Shown: piece after piece, positions 9,780 through 20,999 of the stretch
How the letters are laid out: each line of letters starts with the position of its first letter
Numbering within the stretch: position 1 is the stretch's first letter
Assembly (NCBI RefSeq): GCF_018873765.1
Contig: NC_057919.1
Coordinates: forward strand, 20,996,698 to 21,060,697
DNA length: 64,000 nt
Direction of reading: 5' to 3'
Source of the DNA: Telopea speciosissima
Taxonomy: Eukaryota > Streptophyta > Magnoliopsida > Proteales > Proteaceae
The notes under the pieces: model-generated
What the model was told of the DNA's origin: nothing
Databases searched by the model: none
What the model saw: the letters and a program-made list of their open reading frames with translations, nothing else
Program-made: the position numbers and the translations under genes

Positions 9780-12700
9780 TATATTCTATACAGCCAATCC
9801 CTTTTGCATGGATCCCATTATCTTTTAATTATCCCTTATCTTGTTTTATATCATGTCTTCAAGTACTAATCATGTTCATAAGCGTAGGATTAGATTTGCA
9901 TCCTGGAACATCAGATCTTTGACGGGTAAGAGTATGGAGTTGATTGATGCTATGCGAAGAAGAAGAATTAATGTGGCATGCATTCAAGAAACTAGATGGA
10001 AGGGTCACAAAGCGAAGGCATTAGATGATTTCAAACTATGGTACTTAGGAGATGAAAGTGGGAGAGGTAGAGTGGGCATAGTTGTGGACAAAGACCTTAA
10101 GAACGAAGTAGTGGATGTTAAAAGATTAGGGGATAGGATCATATCTATCAAGCTGGTGCTAGACAACGAGGTTATCAACATTGCTAGCGCATACGCACCC
10201 CAAGCAGGTTTGGATGAGAGTGTTAAAATACAATTCTGGGAGCACATGGATGGATTAGTACAGGGTTTTGGTTCGGGAGAGAAAATTATTATTGGAGGGG
10301 ATCTTAACGGACATGTGGGCAGGGATCGTAGAGGCTTTGAAGAGGTTCACGGAGGATACGGAGTTGGAAAGAGGAATGAAGAGGGGATATCAGTGTTAGA
10401 CTTTGCGATAGCGTTTGACCTGTGCATTGCAAATACCTTTTTTAAAAAGAGAGATGAACATTTAATTACCTACAAGAGTGGGCACCATGCAAGCCAAATA
10501 GATTTTTTCCTAACAAGAAGGTCTGACAGACCTTGATGTAGGGACTGTAAAATTATACCAGGAGAGAGCTTAACCGCCCAACATAGACTGATGGTCTTAG
10601 ATATGTACCTCAGTACGGGACAACGTAAGAAGGCAAAACAAGTTTGCCCTAAGATAAGATGGGGGCGACTCCAAGGAGTTCTCTTAGAGTTATTTTTCGA
10701 TAAAGTAGCTCTACAAGGAAAGTGGGATTCTGAAGGAAATACCAATGAGATGTGGACTGAGATGAAGACTTGTATTAAGAAGGTGGCTAAAGAACTCCTA
10801 AGGATTTCAAAAGGTATGTGTGTGGCCCCTAAAGAGACTTGGTGGTGGGATGACGAAGTTCAAGTAGCCATTAAGACTAAGAAAGCTCATTTTAAGACTT
10901 GGCAAAGGACTAACGAGGCAGATGATAAGATGAGATATTATGCAGCCAAAAAAGAAGCTCGAAAACTGTGGGGGAAGCAAGAGCGAAAAAACATGATGAC
11001 CTCTATAAAAAACTTAATACAAAGGAAGGGAAAAATATAAGTTATCGGATAGCCAAAGTAAGAGAAAGGAAGAGCAGAGATTTGGATCATGTTAGATGGA
11101 TTAAGAGTGAGGAAGGTCGAGTATTAATACGAGATGAGGACATTATGGAGAGATGGGGTGAATATTTTTACAACCTACTTAATGGAGCTATCTTGACCTA
11201 TAGGATGGATTTAGAAGTGGAGAGGAATAGTCTTGAAGCCAACACACATCATGAACATTTACAACGAGTTGGTGAGGCTGAAGTTAAAGAGGCCCTGCGG
11301 AAGATAAAGGTTGAAAAATCACCGGGACCGGATGAGATCCCAATTGAAGTGTGGAAGAGCTTAGGAGCACGGGGGATATCTTGGCTAACCAAGTTGTTTA
11401 ACAAGATTTTGAGTACAAAGAAAATGCCAGATGAGTGGAGGAGAAGCATTGTAGTCCCAATTTATAAAAATAAAGGTGATATCCATAACTGCAATAACTA
11501 TAGGGGCATAAAACTAATGAGTCATACCATGAAACTTTGGGAAAAAATCATTAAAGTTCACTTAAGAAGAGAAACTGTTATATCGGAGAACCAATTTGGT
11601 TTTATGCCAGGGAGATCCACGACAGAAGCTATTTACCTTTTAAGGAGACTTATGGAAATATTTAGAGCTTACAAAAGGAACCTCCATATGATCTTTATTG
11701 ACTTAGAAAAGGCCTATGATAGAGTCCCTAGAGAGCTCATTTGGCATGTCCTAGAGAAGAGAAGGAGCTCAAGTAACTATGTGGACATAATCAAGGACAT
11801 GTATGAGGGCGTGGTGACGAGTGTCAAAACTGCAGAGGGCCAAAGTAGTGAATTCCGTATAACAATTGGGTTACATCAAGGATCAGCTCTAAGCCCCTAT
11901 TTGTTTGCACTCATAATGGATGATTTAACCAAGCACATTCAAGATGAGGTCCCTAGGTGTATGATTTTTGCTGATGATATTGTTTTGATGGATAAGACAG
12001 TGGAAGGGATTAATGTAAAGCTAGAGTTATGGAGATCAAACTTGGAATCGCGAGGCTTTAAGTTAAGCAGAACAAAGACAGAGTATTTGATGTGTAACTT
12101 CAGTCAAATCAGGAGAGGTGATGAAGTGGTGAAACTTGAGGAGCAAGCGCTACCACAAAGTGAATGCTTTAGATACTTGGGGTCAACCATTAACAAAGAG
12201 GGTGATATAGAAGATGATGTTTCCCACAGAATTAAAGTAAGATGGATGAAGTGGAGAGGTGCATCGGGAGTGTTATGTGACAAACGTATGCCTATTAAGC
12301 TTAAAGGAAAATTCTATAGGACAGTTATAAGACCAGCCATGACTTATGGAGCGGAATGTTGGGCAGTTAGGAAGAGTAATATAGATAAGATGAGTGTAGC
12401 AGAGATGAGGATGTTGAGGAGGATGTGTAGCAAGAACAGGAGAGATAGAGTAATGAATGATTGTATTAGAAACAAATTGGGAGTTGCACCAATCCAGGAC
12501 AAGCTTCTTGAGAGCTGCTTGAGGTGGTATGGTCATGTCCAACGGAGACCTATGGATGCACCCGGTAAGGAAGAGTGACCAGATTCAGTTTGACGGAGCT
12601 AAAAGAGGTAGGGGCAGGCCTAAGATGACTATTGGAGAAGTGGTAAGAAAGGATATGCATGCGGTAGGGCTCAATCCTAGTATGACCGTAGATAGAGTTG

Positions 12701-12892
12701 TTTGGAGGACTAGGACCCGTGTGGCCGACCCCTAGTAGGGGAATGTTCCTGGGATGTTGTTTTGACCTTTTTTTTTTTTTTTTTTTTCTTGTACTTCTGT
12801 TTACTTCTCTTATTTCTTTTACTATCATAGCCTCTTCGGATCCATGTAGCCAACCCCATTTAGTTGGGATAAGGTTATTGTCGTTGTTTAGG
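9780..12892 (+). mobile_element. RTE-clade non-LTR retrotransposon, nearly full length
   Basis: About 3.1 kb with the order of an RTE LINE: short leader, AP endonuclease, reverse transcriptase, C-terminal domain, then a short 3' end 'gggataaggttattgtcgttg' (12864-12890) of the type that ends plant RTEs in a TTG-rich micro-repeat. A T run of about 20 bases at 12769-12788 lies in the 3' UTR. The 5' boundary is uncertain. No target duplication was found with confidence. The element ends about 220 bp upstream of the LCAT-like start codon. Confidence 0.85.
9841..12735 (+). pseudogene. RTE endonuclease-reverse transcriptase polyprotein, lightly broken
   Basis: Residues from 9841 give the AP-endonuclease: 'RFASWNIRSLTGK' (N of the catalytic set), 'ACIQETRWKG' (catalytic Glu), 'ASAYAPQAG', 'IIIGGDLNGHVG' (D.N) and 'GHHASQIDFFL' (SQIDF motif). 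The RT follows from about 11000: 'KSPGPDEIPIEVWK', 'QFGFMPGRSTTEAI', 'FIDLEKAYDRVPRE' (motif A), 'GLHQGSALSPYLFAL' and 'MIFADDIVLM' (FADD, the RTE form of YxDD), then 'RYLGSTINKEGDI' and the basic 'KRGRGRPKMT' tail. Three lesions are visible: an in-frame TGA at 10534-10536 between endonuclease and RT, a one-base loss in the G run near 10970, and a frame change near 12564. Few lesions and intact motifs suggest a fairly recent, now inactive, copy. Not a host gene. Confidence 0.85.
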
Positions 12893-12950
12893 TGTAAGTC
12901 CAGTAAAAGAAATGGAGAGATAGACACATCGGAGTTCTTAAGTTTATTGA

Positions 12951-12956
12951 CACGTG
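12951..12956 (+). promoter_or_regulatory. G-box (CACGTG) upstream of LCAT-like1
   Basis: GACACGTGTG holds a palindromic CACGTG core 155 bp upstream of the LCAT-like1 start codon and about 60 bp downstream of the RTE 3' end. G-boxes bind bZIP and bHLH factors; use in this promoter is inference from position. Confidence 0.4.
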
Positions 12957-13111
12957 TGAAAACACTGGTTTGGAGTTTGGACTATTCAAGGCCAAAGCCC
13001 AGCCCACAGCCCACACAGTCCACAAGTTGTTATCCAAAGGAAAGTTGAAAACCTATCACAAATGTCAATTGGTGGAAGAGAAGAAGCTCAAGGAAAACAA
13101 AGGAAGTGGAA

Positions 13112-13488
13112 ATGAAAGGAATGGTGGTGGTGGGGTTTGTTTTGATGGCTTTGGTTATGTTCTCTTCTTGTAGTAAACTCCATCCAATAATTCTGGTTCC
13201 TGGGAGCGGAGGGAACCAGCTAGAAGCAAGGTTAAACGAGGCTTACAAACCCTCGAGCTTGGTCTGCAACCGTTGGTTACCGATTCCAAAAGAAGAAGGA
13301 GGATGGTTTAGACTATGGTTCGACCCTTCCGTCCTCTTATCTCCCTTCACCAAATGCTTCGCTCAACGAATGATTCTCTATTACGATCTCCACAAAGATG
13401 ACTACTTTAACTGTCCCGGTGTTGAAACCAGAGTCCCTGACTTCGGCTCTACTCAGTCGCTTCTCTGCCTCGATCCCAAACTCAAGTA

Positions 13489-13519
<31 letters not shown>

Positions 13520-16500
13520 GATATATCTGCTAAACCTAATTTCCGTATGAAATTTTGGGAATTTGTTCAAAATTTTATGATCTTTTTTGTATTGTTGTGA
13601 AATTTCTTGCTTCCTGAATCTCGATAAAATGCAAACCTAGAAAACCCAAAACGAAAATCAAATTTGCAATCTCTCTCTCACACACACACACACACATATG
13701 GAGAAGACTCCTAAGAGTGGTTTGTATGTTGCCACGTGAGCAAAGTTTTAGTAATCGATAATCGGGAATCGGATTGGGATTAGTATCGGCGATACCATGG
13801 ATCGGATGGATTTGCCTCTGCTTTTTAATAAAAAAACGATTTTTTAAAAAAAATTATTTTTTACCCTTGGGTTGCACCAGTGGATCGGTATCAGATTGGC
13901 CAAGAATTGGGATCGCTCTCAGCCGATACGGATACAATCCGGGCGATTCGGATTGTGGTGGTTGTTGTTAAAGAGAGGTGTCTCTTACTTATGCTATTGC
14001 TTGAATTAATTAGGGCATTTTTGTAATATTAAGTCACTTGGTTTATCCATTTTGGGCTAAAGTTTTACCAAGGAGATGGGCATGGTCCTTTTGCACATGG
14101 ACATACCAATAAACATCATGAATTAAAGCAAATGAAGTTTTGTTTTTCCTACTTGCCAGCCCAAGAGGCCAAGACCAGTTATTTTTATGGGCCTGAATTT
14201 CCTAACCCAACTAGATCTAACTGTGCCATTACGATTCTTACATTACAACTTTTGGATTTATATGTATGCCAAACCCAATTTAAAGTGTTTAAATGGTTTT
14301 TTTTTACATTTTATTTTATAGGTGATAGAATGTCCTAAGGTTAGACCTTAAATTGTTCGCAAATAAGCATTGAATTGGATTTTTTGCTCATAAGGTTGTA
14401 ACATTGTATGTTTTAGGAATGTGATTCCAAAATATAAACGTGAGTATTCATATTGTTTTTTTTTTTTTTTTCTGGTGCAATTCAAGGGCCCACCGGCCAT
14501 CAACCTCAACAGGACCCCACATGGAGGCAATGAGGGGACCCACAAGGGGTCAAATATGGTACCCAAAGGCTCCACTTCTTGGAAAGCAATTAAATGTGGA
14601 CTAGGTGTCGCTAAGGAGACTTGAACCACCGATCAAGCACCTGACGTAGTTCTCCCAAGGGAGTAGCGAACCACCAGGGCAAGCCCTGGAGCGACAGTAT
14701 TCATATTGTGAGTGTATTGAATTAGATCATTTGAGAGCCTAGTATGGATTGTCGTTAGTTGTTTAAGAAACAAGACTACTTGTTATAGTTATTTTGTTCC
14801 CCAGACATGAGAGTCTTTACCTTTGCAGTTGGACTTTGTGCATTTTCATATGCTAAAGTTTGATGTTTCCACTGGCTATATATTAGTGCAATGGATTCAC
14901 AATGTGAAATTGTGAATGGAAAAGATGTTCAACGTGAAATCTACTTTTCGAATATGAATATTTTGAGAGAAATATCCAATTGTGAATAGATGAAATTTCG
15001 AGCTCGGTGGTAGTAACATTTAAAATATAATTATTAATTTAATAATTATATTTTAGAAGTGTTTTCCAAAAATTTTATGTCTAATCAGTGGTTGAAATTC
15101 TCTAATTAAACTGTTTAGACGGAGTAGTATTGTGATGGTAACGTATTCTATGCCTACAAACTCGTTATGTGATATTGTCAAGTAAAGAGACTAAAATGTA
15201 ATTAATTACATCACTTTAGGGGTTAATTAGTTATATTCAACCTAGAGTGCACTTACGAGTTAATAGTTTTGTTTACTATTAGACTCATTTGTAAATAATT
15301 CTATTTCCAGTAGGATCCCACCACTTGGCTTGTAGAATGCTATAAGGAGAGAGAGTCCAATGATTTGGACTGTCTCCTTCTCTCCTCTACTGATTGTGTG
15401 TTGGAGATTTTGAACCTTAGAAGAGCATAAAGGGATAGTTCTCTGCTATTCTTCTCATGCAATCGTTGTTCGAGGAATACTCGTGTCTTCCCTGTGTACA
15501 TCTCAAGTTTAAGCGATGTATTCCTTTAGAGGTACCGCGCTTATAGTACAAAGAGTTAACACTGATATGTTACCCAGAGTCAGTCTTGCTCAATTAATAT
15601 GTTTTTACTGTTTTTCTTTTCCATCTGTATTTATTTATGTTACTTAGATGATCATGAACTCATGAATCTTGCTCCATTTCTAATTTCCTTAGGCACATCA
15701 CAACATATATGGCAGACTTGGTGGACTCTCTTGAACAAGAAGGCTACAAGGAAGGAGAAACACTCTTTGGAGCACCATATGACTTCCGATATGGTCTAGC
15801 AGCTGCTGGTCACCCATCTTCTACAGGTTCCAAATTCCTTGAAGACCTTAAAGGATTGATAGAGATGGCAAGCACATCCAATGAAGGAAACCCAGTAATA
15901 ATCCTTTCCCACAGCTTAGGCGGTCTCTTCGCCCTTCACCTTCTCAATAGAAATCACTTATCTTGGCGTCGCAAGTATGTTAAACACTTCATCTCCTTAT
16001 CAGCTCCATGGGGTGGTACTGTTCAAGAGATGATCACATTTGCTTCTGGTTACTCCTTAGGTGTTCCCTTAGTTGATCCATTACTTGTAAGAGAAGAGCA
16101 AAGGAGCTCAGAAAGCAACCTTTGGCTATTACCCTCTCCTAAACTATTCCCGTCAAACAAACCTCTTGTAATTACAGAAAACAGAAACTACTCTGCCAGT
16201 GAAATCCCACAGTTTCTTGAGGACATAGGCTTTTCCCAAGGTGTACATCCTTATAGAACAAGAATTTTGCCACTAATTAACAAGTTTACTGCACCAGAGG
16301 TTCCTGTGACTTGCATTGTTGGGAGTGAGGTTAAGACACCTGAGACTTTGTTTTATGGGAGAGATGGAGGGTTTGATGAACAGCCTGAGGTTCTGTATGG
16401 GGATGGAGATGGGACTGTGAACATGATGAGTTTGTTAGCACTTGAATCAGAGTGGGCTGGGATGGAAGCCAAACAGACTCTTAAGGTAACAAGAATTCCT

Positions 16501-16605
16501 CATGTCTCTCATACTTCCATTCTAAAGGACAGTGTCTCTGTTGCAGAAATAGTAAGAGAAATTTCTACTATAAATTCAGTACAAGTTCTGAGATCAGTTG
16601 TGTAG
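13112..16605 (+). CDS. LCAT1: Lecithin-cholesterol acyltransferase-like 1 (LCAT/PSAT-type lipase), two exons
   Basis: Two exons, 13112-13485 and 15693-16605, join in phase across a GT-AG intron of 2207 bp to give a 428-residue protein, the length of plant LCAT-like 1. A hydrophobic N-terminus (about residues 4-22) is a signal peptide or anchor. Then come 'HPIILVPGSGGNQLEARL' (oxyanion-loop region), 'GGWFRLWFD', 'PGVETRVPDFGST', and after the intron 'LFGAPYDFRYG', the nucleophile elbow 'SHSLGG' (Ser199), 'SAPWGGT', 'GIGFSQG'-like 'DIGFSQG', the acid at 'YGDGDGTV' (Asp362 or Asp364) and the catalytic His398 in 'SHTSIL'. All triad elements are present, so it should be an active acyltransferase or phospholipase on phospholipid/sterol substrates in a membrane or secretory compartment. 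The start was set at ATG 13112; a further in-frame ATG at 13121 is possible. The intron holds an LTR-like repeat with a nested SINE, and an RTE LINE ends just upstream. Confidence 0.93.
13489..13700. repeat. Microsatellites at the start of the LCAT intron
   Basis: A (CT)n run of about 12 units followed by (AT)n begins directly after the 5' splice site (13489-13523), and a (CA)n run lies at 13679-13696. Confidence 0.8.
13745..13970. repeat. Dispersed degenerate 'GATCGG' repeat in the LCAT intron
   Basis: 'aatcgataatcgggaatcgg', 'tatcggcgataccatggatcgg' on the left and 'tggatcggtatcagattgg', 'cagccgatacggatac' on the right of an A/T-rich centre: the same family as at 7.6, 18.05 and 20.5 kb. 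Confidence 0.6.
14250..15590 (+). repeat. LTR-like repeat, copy A (in the LCAT intron)
   Basis: Shares long colinear similarity with copies B (16651) and C (18340): 'ggatttatatg...ccaaacccaattta', 'gtgattccaaa', 'attcatattgtgagtgtattgaa', 'gagagtctttacc', 'gtgcattttc', a TATA-like 'gctataaggagagag' near 15340, and an ending near '...gaggtacc...'. Length without the nested SINE is about 1.1 kb. The layout (TATA near the last quarter, pyrimidine-rich leader) is that of an LTR. No internal region is attached. Ends are approximate. Confidence 0.55.
14456..14695 (-). mobile_element. tRNA-derived SINE, 240 bp, 13-bp TSD
   Basis: Flanked by an exact 13-bp duplication AGTATTCATATTG (14443-14455, 14696-14708). 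On the minus strand it starts 'GTCGCTCCAGGGCTTGCCC', has a box-A-like 'TGGTTCGCTACTCC' and a box-B-like 'GGTGGTTCAAGTCTCC', and ends in a poly-A tail (plus-strand T run 14456-14471). This is a complete tRNA-type SINE inserted into LTR-like copy A; copies B and C have the empty site. Confidence 0.88.
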
Positions 16606-16650
16606 GAAACTGAAATCTAAATTAGAGGTTTTAAATTTTAGTTCTTCAAT

Positions 16651-17840
16651 TGTTGGATTTATATGTCCATCAAACCCAATTTAAACAGTTTAAAAATATA
16701 TTAATTTGCTTTGATTTAATTGGACTATTGGTTATCTAATATTAGACTTTAAAATGCTCGTAACTAGGGATAGAACTGGGCATTGTGTTCATATGGTTAT
16801 CACATTTATGTATTTTAGTGTTGTGATTCCAAAGTACAATGTAAGCATTCATATTGTGTGTATTGAACAAGATCAATTGAGAATCTTTAATGGATTACTG
16901 TCAAATGTCTGAAAAACAAGATCCTTTGTAGTGTTACGTTTTGCTCCTCAAACCGGAGAGGTTCTTACCATTGTAGTGAAATAGTGTGCATTTTGGTGTA
17001 ACAATGGCTAATGTCTCCTTGGCTATGTATCAGTGCATTGGATTTATAATGTTTGTCAATGGATGAGATGCTCAATAAGGAATCCACGACTCGAATAGGA
17101 ATAATTATTTGAGAGATGTCCGATTATGGCCAAACAGAAATTCTAAGCTCGGTAGTATGTTTAATGATATTTTAGAAGGTTTTTTTTTTTTTTTTTTAAT
17201 TGGATATTTCTCCAATCACTAATCAAGATTCTCTAAATAAGCTGTTTTGATGGGCTAGGGTGGAGACAATAATTAATTACATACCCATAGGTTTGTTATG
17301 CGAGATTGTTGAGTGAAAGGGCTAAAACAAAATTATATTATTACTTTGAAGGTTTATATGTTATATCCAACTTAAGGTGTATTTATGAGTAAATATTTAT
17401 ATTTACTAGATAGAGTTTGACTCCCAGCAAAATGTCTTAGACGGTCACCCAGTAGAATCTTACCACTTGAGATGAAGATTGTTATAGAGATTAGGTTCAC
17501 TAGTTCTATAAATATGCAATAAAAGACAAAGAGGTCTAGTCGTCGGTTTTTAGCACAAGAAGACCCCTCTCTTCCTTCATGCAGTTTCTTCTACCCCCAT
17601 CATATCTCTCCTCCATTCAACAATATCTCTTTCTCCTGCTTCTTTCCTTGGTTTAAGTGCTAGGGTTTTGAATTCTAGAGAGAGAAAGAGTGTTCCTACT
17701 ACAATAATCTTGTTCAAGCATTGATCCAGGGGATACCTTTTGAATCTTTCTGAGGAATCTCCTATTCAAGTGTATATTTCATTTCGAGGTACTACTCTTG
17801 TGGTATAAAAGGCAACCTAAATAACCTTCCCTAATGACTT
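16651..17840 (+). repeat. LTR-like repeat, copy B
   Basis: Starts TGTTGGATTTATATG 46 bp downstream of the LCAT stop codon and follows copy A through 'gcattcatattgtgtgtattgaa', 'gagaggttcttaccattg', 'cagtgcattggattt', a TATA-like 'ctataaatatgcaat' near 17505, and 'gaggtactactcttgtgg'. Without the SINE insert. Fossil LTR-type sequence with no coding part attached; the right end is approximate. Confidence 0.55.
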
Positions 17841-18044
17841 TGAATCCCCTAACGTGCATGAGTAACGATCTAAATTTAAAATTTTGATTTTTGGCACCTT
17901 TCCCACCAACAAAATTGTACTCATAAAAGCTCCACTTTCATTCATGAAGGAATCAGCTCTGCAAAACTTCTTTTAAGCCAACAATCTAGAAAAATTCTAG
18001 AGTTATTTCTTGTGTTCGCCTTCAAGAGCTTATCACACCAACGG

Positions 18045-18240
18045 TTTTAGGAATCAATATCAGATCAGCTATATTGGCTGATTCATATTGGTCATATTGA
18101 TACCTGACTGATACGGATCGGCTGTTACGGTATGGACATGTTTTTTTTTAGGAAAAAAAATGGTGTTTTGAACTGGACTGGGCTGATATGGCTGATATGT
18201 ATCGGTATCAGCAGTGACTGATACCATCCCCAATACCATG
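18045..18240. repeat. Dispersed degenerate 'GATCGG' repeat
   Basis: 'aatatcagatcagctatattggctgattc', 'gatacggatcggctg' and 'gtatcggtatcagcagtgactgatacc' around a T/A-rich centre; same family as at 13.75 kb. Confidence 0.55.
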
Positions 18241-18339
18241 AGCTAAATCCATGATCACAACCTCCCCAATACTTTTGAAGATTGGAAGAGCCCATTACTG
18301 TAGTAGGAGACTATACTTAACATATAAATGGTTTATATT

Positions 18340-19340
18340 TTGGTTTATTTTGCAAGACATTAATGGGATTTGGTTCTTCATGGGTTTAGACCTAAAAGTT
18401 GTTCACAACTAAGGACACATTGGATATTAAGTAACAAGGTTCTCTAGAATAGTTGATGGTCCCAATATATGAGAGGTCCTTACCGTTGCAGTTGCACATT
18501 GTGCATTTTGGTCTACCAAAGGTTGATGTCTATACTGACAATAAATCGATGCGTTGGATTCACAATGTTTATCTGTGAATGGAAGAGATACTCAACAGAG
18601 GATCCACTTCCCAAATATGGTGAATATCCTAAGAGAATTATATGATTGTGATTGGATTGAAATTCCGAGCTTGGTAGCAATTCTGTAAAGAGTTTACAAA
18701 TGTATTTAAATTATTATTATTTATTTAATAATTATATTTTGAAAGTATTCCAATAGTTTTATGTCGAATCAATGGTTGCTAGGGTCAGTGTTTATATTCC
18801 ATCTTGTAAACCCATTACATGATATTGTTAAATTGATGGACTTTAACGTAATTATTTCTATCACTTTAATGGGGTTTTGGTTATTACCATTTAAGGCTTT
18901 ATTTATTGGTAAATAATTTCATAATTACTTAAAGGTGAGACTCTTAGGTAATTATTTTTACTTACATGTATTGAGTTTGACTCATATAAGGAAACCTTAA
19001 TTAGGTAATTACGTTTATTTATATATATTGAGTTTGACTCATATAAGGAAATCTTAATTGTTCACCTTATAGGATCTTGCTATTTGGCATATGATCCCTC
19101 TATAAGATTAGGGTTCCCATTCTATAAATAGAGAGCTTGGGTAAGCGGAAAGTTATGCTTGTATTAGCCGCTCTCTCTATCTGTCTGTCTCCCATCCTAA
19201 ACTTTGACTTCTTTATGAGATTAAGGTTTTGAACTCTACTATTTGAGGATCAATTCTACTACTTGAGTTCTCTCTCAATTGTTAAATGTGCTACAAAAAG
19301 GTAACCCTAAAACCCTAGTAGTTGTTTATGTTTGACTTCC
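18340..19340 (+). repeat. LTR-like repeat, copy C
   Basis: Shares with copies A and B the blocks 'gagaggtccttaccgttgcagttg', 'gtgcattttggt', 'gcgttggattcacaatg', 'gagatactcaac', and a TATA-like 'ttctataaatagagagc' near 19120. A short internal duplication of 'attgagtttgactcatataagg' occurs near 18978 and 19028. Its left end is not clear. Copies B and C lie in the same orientation with only about 0.5 kb between them and no retrotransposon coding sequence. Confidence 0.5.
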
Positions 19341-19441
19341 CTAATGTTGTGAATAATAATGATAATGACTTACGAGAGAATAAAAACTTATCTGTTTTGC
19401 CTTCCAAATAATCACTCCAAAGCTTTGTCGTAAATACAAAT

Positions 19442-20299
19442 TTGGTGGTGCTACAAGGATGTGAGTTGAGTCACGTTACTTGATGTTGTCCTAAAGACCA
19501 CAGACACCCACATTGATGCAATCGGGAGAAATGCCAATTGAGCTTTCAAGATAAAACAGTCATTGGCTTCTGCGAGTAGAAGTGCACTTTCCTACTATGC
19601 TCTTTCAAGTTCTACAAGGTTGTGGTCAGACTCAAAGAAGACTTTCAAAGAATAGCCAGTAAAATAGAGGAAAAACAAAGGTGTGATCTATGAACAACAC
19701 TTAGACTGATGCTGTAAAGTGTTAGGGACATCCTCTATTTATATGGGAGATGTCTATTGGAAATACATTTCCAAAAGAACCCAAAGGATGTGTCTCTTTA
19801 AGAGATAAGACAGAGAAAACTAGTTGCTGACGACATTCAAAGCATTTTGAACGACATGCAACGCAAGATCGTTGATGCGTCGGACAACGCTCATCCAACT
19901 TCAGGAAGACCTCGTTCAACGACGGACGAAGAATGCAATATATTGGTATGGTCTTGATAAATCCCGAATCAGAATGTATTCTGTCCAATATCCAACAAAA
20001 AAAATTTGACGTCGGAAAAATGACGATCAACATTGAAAAAACCTTTTCCAACACTGACAAAAGGAAATCTAGAAACAAATCCGGTCTGGTTGCTAACAAA
20101 AAAAACACACACACACAAAAGGTCTTAGCTTGGCTCACGTATGAAAATAACCCTACCCCAAACCCCCAAAGACAAGAGAGCAATTTACCACAAAAAAAAA
20201 AGGACAAGAGAGCATAGTAAACCTTTCTTTCATGGAACATTACCCTTCAGTTCCCATTTATCTCTTTCATTTCCAATGTGGGACTAAAGTTCTCCTACA
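19442..20299 (-). repeat. LTR-like repeat of a second family (minus strand)
   Basis: On the minus strand it begins TGTAGGAGAACTTTAG and 'TCCCACATTGGAAATGAAAG', a start common to plant LTRs, has a TATA-like box ('catataaatagagg', plus strand near 19734) and ends near 19442. 'CAAAT' occurs on both sides (19437-19441, 20300-20304), a possible 5-bp target duplication. A relative lies at 24640-25652. No internal region adjoins it; probably a solo LTR fossil. Confidence 0.55.
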
Positions 20300-20489
20300 C
20301 AAATGTTTTGCTTAAAATCAACTTCGTATAAGTCATGGGTTCAAATCATATAGGAGACACGACGGCCAAAACCTTTTTTCAAAGAGGAAAAGAGAGGTAT
20401 TTTTTTTTTGTTGCTAAAGAAATTGTTGGTTCACTTTGGATGAAGAAAACAGTGTCATGTATTTTAACCTCTCAAACTACAGATCATGG

Positions 20490-20990
20490 TTCGTAATCTC
20501 GGGATTGGATCAGTTGATTACCTTGGATCAGATTGGTATGGAGCATGACCGATCCTGAGATGAACATTCCTTGAATGAATCGCTGGATCTAACACTAGAT
20601 CGGAGGATCAGTCGGATCGCTCAATCTGATCCAATAAGCGTACAAGGGTTAAACTTTTTTTTTTAAAGGTTTTTTTTTACTTATTTCTTTTTGAAAAACA
20701 TTCTCATTTATATTCATGATTTGTGTTTCGATTTAGGGATCCCAAAGTTTCAGACAAAGATGTTGTTGAGTATGTGGCTTGATTGACTCCAAGGTGACTC
20801 AAGTCTCGATTGAGCAGTCATTTTTCATAATCAAGGTTCCGGCTAAAATATGTGTCTATTTTAACTTTAGACTAATTGTATAATAAATTCATTTTTTTTT
20901 TTACCACTTTTGACTGATATGATCGATTTTGACCAATCCGAATCAGTATTGGATCGATATCGGCCTCAATCGATCCCAAGATTACAAACC
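20490..20990. repeat. Dispersed 'GATCGG' repeat, long copy
   Basis: Inverted halves: 'tcatggttcgtaatctcgggattggatc' at 20487 against 'gatcccaagattacaaaccatgatt' at 20969-20996, with 'gatcggaggatcagtcggatcg' and 'gatcgatatcggcc' inside. The paired ends show this copy is a TIR-type element of about 0.5 kb (20484-20998), the clearest full copy of the family in the window. Confidence 0.65.
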
Positions 20991-20999
20991 ATGATTCAG

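Noticed and set aside
16651-19340. Copies B and C as the two LTRs of one short retrotransposon
   Set aside because: The 0.5 kb between them has no primer-binding site or coding sequence, and the ends of C are unclear.
19722-20240. 172-codon minus-strand open frame
   Set aside because: It falls within an LTR-like repeat, has a cysteine- and phenylalanine-rich low-complexity look, and the related copy at 25 kb does not keep the frame.
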